Positions 60,622-64,000 of a stretch of 64,000 nucleotides of DNA are shown here, piece by piece. Below the pieces are notes generated by a model that made no database searches, had not been told where the DNA came from, and was given only the letters and a program-made list of their open reading frames with translations. Where the stretch lies: the NCBI GenBank assembly GCA_029243025.1, contig JAQWSU010000032.1, positions 62,001-126,000 of the forward strand. The letters are read 5' to 3'. Source of the stretch: Pirellulaceae bacterium (lineage in GTDB: Bacteria; Planctomycetota; Planctomycetia; Pirellulales; Pirellulaceae). Positions within the stretch are counted from its first letter, which is position 1; every line of letters begins with the position of its first letter. The position numbers and the translations under genes are program-made.

Positions 60622-62003
60622 TCGTGGACCACCCGGCCGGCAACATCCGTAAGCCTAAATTCTCGTCCCGCATTTCGAAATGTTAATCGCTTGTGATCGA
60701 GTCCCATCAGATCCAACAGGGTCGCGTGCAAATCGTGCATATGCACTTTATTTTCAACCGCTTCATAGCCATATTCGTCAGTTTCCCCGAAGGCCATCCC
60801 ACCTCGAACACCCCCGCCCGCCAGCCATACAGTAAATCCACGCGGGTTGTGATCTCGTCCGTCTCGGCCTTGCGCAAACGGTGTTCGCCCAAATTCGCCA
60901 CCCCACCAAACGAGCGTATCTTCGAGCAAGCCACGTTGTTTCAGATCCTGAAGCAGCCCAGCAACAGGCTTGTCGATCGCCATCGCATGCTTTTCATGTT
61001 GCTTGATATTTGAATGCTGATCCCATCGTGGCGTGTTCTTGTTATCGGCATAGTTCACTTGAATGTACCGTACGCCAGCCTCAGCCAGCCGACGCGCCAT
61101 CAAACACTGCCTGCCGAATTCGTCGGTTTCAGCATTTCCGATCCCATATTGTTCAGTCGTTGCGCGCGACTCTCGATTGATGTCCAACACCCCAGGCGCC
61201 TCGCTTTGCATGCGATAAGCAAGCTCAAACGACGCGATAGTCGCCTCCAGTTCATCATCTTGCTGATTCAACAACTGCCCTTGATTGATCGCTTGCAGGT
61301 AGGCTAATTGCCGCCGTTGCTGTTCGTCTTGCCAACGGGGATTATTAAGATTGGCTATCCCTGTTGCGTTGATGGCCACCCCAGCACGCCCCATGGCCGT
61401 GCCCTGGTAAACCGTGGGTAAGAAGGCATTCGCGTAATTGCGGGGCCCGCCCTTTGTCGCGGGAGGACTGATGGTAATGAATCCAGGCAGGCTCTGGTTT
61501 TCAGTACCCAAACCATAGCTCACCCACGCTCCGACGGACGGGCGAATTAGATTGGTAGCGCCCGTATGCAGAAACAAGGTTGCCGGTCCATGAGCCACAC
61601 CTTCGGTATGCATACTGCGAATAACGCAATAATCATCGACATGTTGTGCCATGTGTGGGAAGAGTTCGGAAACAGCTTGACCGCATTCGCCATATTGCTG
61701 AAATCGCCAAGGTGATTTAAAGACGCGTTCGGCAGTGACTTTGCGCGTTCGCGCCACATAAAACTCAATCTCTTTCCCGTCATCCTGATTCAACCTTGGC
61801 TTCGGATCATAGGTATCGACCTGACTTGGACCTCCCTGCATGAACAAAAAAATCACTCGCTTTGCGCGCGGGGAAAAATGGGGTGTTTTGCCCGCCATCG
61901 AGGGAGCCGCCGCTGATTCATTGCACAAGCCCGCCAAGGCCAATGAGCCAAACCCGCAGCCTACCGACTGCAACAACTCTCGTCTGGAAGCCAATCGACT
62001 CAT
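60609..62003 (-). CDS. DUF1501 (sulfatase-like) protein with Tat signal
   Basis: A 464-residue protein of a family abundant in planctomycetes. The N terminus SRRELLQSVGCGFGSLALAGL has the twin-arginine motif, so it is exported folded. Family features are RVIFLFMQGGPSQVDTYDPKP, GRAGVAINATGIANLNNPRWQ, ADNKNTPRWDQHSNIKQHEKHAMAID and LVWWGGEFGRTPFAQGRDGRDHNPRGFTVWLAGGGV. The alkaline-phosphatase-like fold is known for the family, but substrates are not. The ATG at 62003 has GAGGTGG five bases upstream. It follows the DUF1553 gene by 17 bases, the usual pairing in this phylum. Confidence 0.9.
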   Translation of the reverse strand: MSRLASRRELLQSVGCGFGSLALAGLCNESAAAPSMAGKTPHFSPRAKRVIFLFMQGGPSQVDTYDPKPRLNQDDGKEIEFYVARTRKVTAERVFKSPWRFQQYGECGQAVSELFPHMAQHVDDYCVIRSMHTEGVAHGPATLFLHTGATNLIRPSVGAWVSYGLGTENQSLPGFITISPPATKGGPRNYANAFLPTVYQGTAMGRAGVAINATGIANLNNPRWQDEQQRRQLAYLQAINQGQLLNQQDDELEATIASFELAYRMQSEAPGVLDINRESRATTEQYGIGNAETDEFGRQCLMARRLAEAGVRYIQVNYADNKNTPRWDQHSNIKQHEKHAMAIDKPVAGLLQDLKQRGLLEDTLVWWGGEFGRTPFAQGRDGRDHNPRGFTVWLAGGGVRGGMAFGETDEYGYEAVENKVHMHDLHATLLDLMGLDHKRLTFRNAGREFRLTDVAGRVVHEIMV

Positions 62004-62020
62004 CAAAACCACCTCAACGG

Positions 62021-64000
62021 TTAACGGAGATACCGAAAATCCAAGCAAGCGAAAAGCGATTGCGCCACCATCGCCCAAGTATCACCGAGCATCACGCCCT
62101 CGGCTTGTACCTCTTCGACGAAATGTTTTGTCTGCGACAATTCATCCGTCGTCGCTGGCCGACCCAGAACTCGCCAATGCAGCCAATGTGTCCGCTGCTG
62201 GAGTGTTGCTTCCGAATCGACCAACATCCATTCTGCCAACCGAGAGGCTTGCTCGATCACGAACGGGCTATTCATCATGAACAACGCCTGAGTCGCTCGT
62301 GTACTCACATTGCGTCGGCCAACAACGATATTTGCATCCGCAACGTCGAATACATCGAATAGATCAAGAGACGAATTGCGAAATACGGGCACATATGCGC
62401 CGCGACGAACCCCCAAAAACTCATAACCAAATTCAGAAGTTGCCGCCGGGGAAACGGACGGGCCGCCCAAACTTCGGTCCAGCTGCCCGCTGCAGGCCAG
62501 AATCGCATCGTGCAGCTGTTCCGCCGTGAGTCGACGCCGGTGGCCACGCCAAAGTGAACGATTCTCGGGATCGGCCGCAGCCGACTCAACGTCGATCGTA
62601 GACGACAACTGGTAGGTACGAGAGTGCACCACCTGTCGAATCAAGTGCTTTAAAGACCAATCGTGCTGAATTAATTCAGCCGCCAAATAGTCCAACAACT
62701 CAGGATGTGTTGGCGGTTGTCCTGTGCTGCCAAAGTTGTCGGGCGTCGTGACCAGACCGTTCCCCAAAAGATGATGCCAGACCCGATTCGCAATGACCCG
62801 AGCTGTCAACGGATTCTTGTCATCACAAATCCAAGCTGCCAGTTCTCGCCGACCGCTCTCCTCTGGATTGAGTCGCCAATACTCGACCTTGTCAGCCACT
62901 CGCAGGAACCCGCGTGCCACGCGCGGACCTGGATTGTGAACGTTGCCACGAATGCAGATACAAGCGTCTTCTGGACTCTTCTCATCACGGACGGACATTA
63001 CCTTGTCGGGTTGCTCTGGAGCCTCCGCTTCAAGTTGCTTTAATTTTGCCTTGAGTTCGTCAAGCTCGGCTTTGATCGTCGCCGCTTGACCTGAGTTTGG
63101 CTCAGCTCCCTCAGCCACCTCGGTAAAGGGTTGTTTTAGGAACTGAACCGCATCGATAATCACATGCCCTTCTGTTTGCCCGTTCTCGATCACAACTTCA
63201 GCAATGGATTCAAAGTGAAATTGACCGAGTTTCTCGAAGAGTTGGTCCACAGCGGGCGTCTGCGTTTGATTGACGATGACACGCTCTTCCCCGTCGGCAT
63301 GCTTAATCCGAACGGGCACTTTCGAGCAACGGTTTTTCCCTGGGGAATAAGAAAGACGCACTTCGTAAACGCCAGATTCCAGATCGGAAAGGCGAACCTT
63401 CGCTTGTGACTCGCCCTTGTTTTGGTTGCCGTCGTGGCGGTAACCGACACCTACATACCTGGATGTGTGGGACGACTCGATCCAAGATCCCGTCATTTCC
63501 ATTTGACGATCGTCCACGATCACGCCAGGCAGCGACTTGACCGATACGGAAGCAATCGCAGTAGCAGAATCCTGCTCCAACTGTTTTTGGCTTGCGGCGA
63601 TTCGATCCTTGAGATCTTTTACTACAGTCCCATACATTTCAAGCTTGCGACGATGTGACTGCTTGACAGGCAGTTCCCGTTCAATGGGATTTGATACGTT
63701 GGCATGGACCAGCGTTTGGGTGCTGCGAAAAATACCCGCCAGTGCATAGTAATCTGACGATGCAATTGGATCGAATTTATGATCGTGGCAACGGGCGCAA
63801 CCGATGGTCATTCCCAACATCGAGCGTCCCAAGGTGTCGAGTTGTTCGTCGACCACCTCCATTCTCAACAATTCTTTGTCCTGCAGCTCGTAATTGGTGG
63901 GGCCTAACGCAAGAAATCCAGTCGCCGTCAACTGACGTTTGCGATCATGATCAGACGCAAAGGGCAACAGGTCGCCAGCAATCTGCTCGGTAACAAACGT
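62021..64000 (-). CDS. DUF1549/DUF1553 protein (PSD family), C-terminal part, start outside window
   Basis: The frame is open to the right edge: residues TFVTEQIAGDLLP precede the in-frame TTG at 63967, so this is the middle and C-terminal part of a longer gene (family members exceed 700 residues and usually carry an N-terminal cytochrome c domain). Visible are the DUF1549 end (GMTIGCARCHDHKFDPIASSDYYALAGIFRST with a CxxCH), a central beta-sandwich of carbohydrate-binding type (about 160-270), and DUF1553 (RRELAAWICDDKNPLTARVIANRVWHHLLGNGLVTTPDNFG, then RRLTAEQLHDAILACSGQLD). It forms the standard pair with the DUF1501 gene. Its role in planctomycetes is not established; secreted electron transfer linked to polysaccharide use has been suggested. 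Confidence 0.88.
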   Translation of the reverse strand, partial: TFVTEQIAGDLLPFASDHDRKRQLTATGFLALGPTNYELQDKELLRMEVVDEQLDTLGRSMLGMTIGCARCHDHKFDPIASSDYYALAGIFRSTQTLVHANVSNPIERELPVKQSHRRKLEMYGTVVKDLKDRIAASQKQLEQDSATAIASVSVKSLPGVIVDDRQMEMTGSWIESSHTSRYVGVGYRHDGNQNKGESQAKVRLSDLESGVYEVRLSYSPGKNRCSKVPVRIKHADGEERVIVNQTQTPAVDQLFEKLGQFHFESIAEVVIENGQTEGHVIIDAVQFLKQPFTEVAEGAEPNSGQAATIKAELDELKAKLKQLEAEAPEQPDKVMSVRDEKSPEDACICIRGNVHNPGPRVARGFLRVADKVEYWRLNPEESGRRELAAWICDDKNPLTARVIANRVWHHLLGNGLVTTPDNFGSTGQPPTHPELLDYLAAELIQHDWSLKHLIRQVVHSRTYQLSSTIDVESAAADPENRSLWRGHRRRLTAEQLHDAILACSGQLDRSLGGPSVSPAATSEFGYEFLGVRRGAYVPVFRNSSLDLFDVFDVADANIVVGRRNVSTRATQALFMMNSPFVIEQASRLAEWMLVDSEATLQQRTHWLHWRVLGRPATTDELSQTKHFVEEVQAEGVMLGDTWAMVAQSLFACLDFRYLR

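Noticed and set aside
1-64000. CRISPR arrays, rRNA, tRNA, tmRNA and insertion sequences
   Set aside because: No regularly spaced repeats, no T-loop-like GGTTCGA-type tRNA patterns in the gaps examined, and no transposase were found by eye; small RNAs may still have been missed.

Overview
The window (64,000 bases, chromosomal in character) comes from a planctomycete, most likely a Pirellulales/Rhodopirellula-type bacterium. The main evidence is the paired DUF1549/DUF1553 and DUF1501 proteins at the right end, a CxxCH cytochrome of the planctomycete type, several ExbB/ExbD operons headed by long TPR proteins, a fused ResB-CcsA cytochrome c maturation protein and many lineage-type hypotheticals with moderate GC. 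No rRNA, tRNA, CRISPR array, insertion sequence, prophage or integrated plasmid was recognised. The only recombinase is a housekeeping Xer protein.

Layout. 1-8.6 kb: end of a LysM protein, an alpha/beta hydrolase, a membrane-anchored von Willebrand A protein, a lipoprotein, malate dehydrogenase and a pair of coupled membrane proteins sharing a repeated domain. 9-15.4 kb: TPR-TPR-ExbB-ExbD-ExbD. 15.6-21 kb: a MacAB-TolC-like exporter split into two convergent pairs (adaptor and permease on +, TolC and ATPase on -). 21-26 kb: acyltransferase, GalE, Xer recombinase, DUF456 protein, degenerate staphylococcal-nuclease-like protein. 26-31 kb: fused CcsBA and a lipoprotein. 31-34 kb: an acidic membrane-tethered HTH protein, a small secreted protein and QueD-like 6-pyruvoyl-tetrahydropterin synthase. 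34-39 kb: SAM-hydroxide adenosyltransferase plus a stand-alone copy of its C-terminal domain, GatB-GatA-GatC and ribosomal protein L28. 39-42 kb: inositol-monophosphatase-family enzyme with an Rrf2 regulator, then LspA and DksA-type proteins. 42.5-45.2 kb: threonine synthase, DapB and a small conserved protein. 45-49.5 kb: ROK kinase, SIS isomerase, LplT-like MFS protein and DAHP synthase. 49.9-52.5 kb: cytochrome-like protein and an HExxH protein. 52.9-53.9 kb: glutaredoxin-like and DUF2064 proteins. 54.4-60.6 kb: a second TPR-ExbB-ExbD operon ending in a TonB-like protein with an alpha-toroid domain. 60.6-64 kb: DUF1501 and DUF1549/1553 proteins.

Two observations stand out. First, upstream of DAHP synthase (minus strand, about 49811-49635) there is what looks like a complete transcription attenuator. 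It has a near-consensus promoter and a 24-codon leader peptide in which 8 of 9 consecutive codons are Phe, Tyr or Trp. These are followed by a potential antiterminator arm and a perfect 10-bp terminator hairpin with a T6 tract. Second, the last gene of the second ExbB/ExbD operon has a second transmembrane helix carrying Ser-x3-His, the signature of TonB, then a Pro/Glu-rich stalk and a squalene-cyclase-like alpha-toroid. The von Willebrand A protein near the left end has the same Ser-x3-His helix. Together they suggest ExbB/ExbD-powered transducers whose outer domains differ from classical TonB.

Start codons were chosen by Shine-Dalgarno spacing, signal peptides and family length; where they are uncertain the entry says so. 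All functional calls rest on motif recognition by eye, without database searches.
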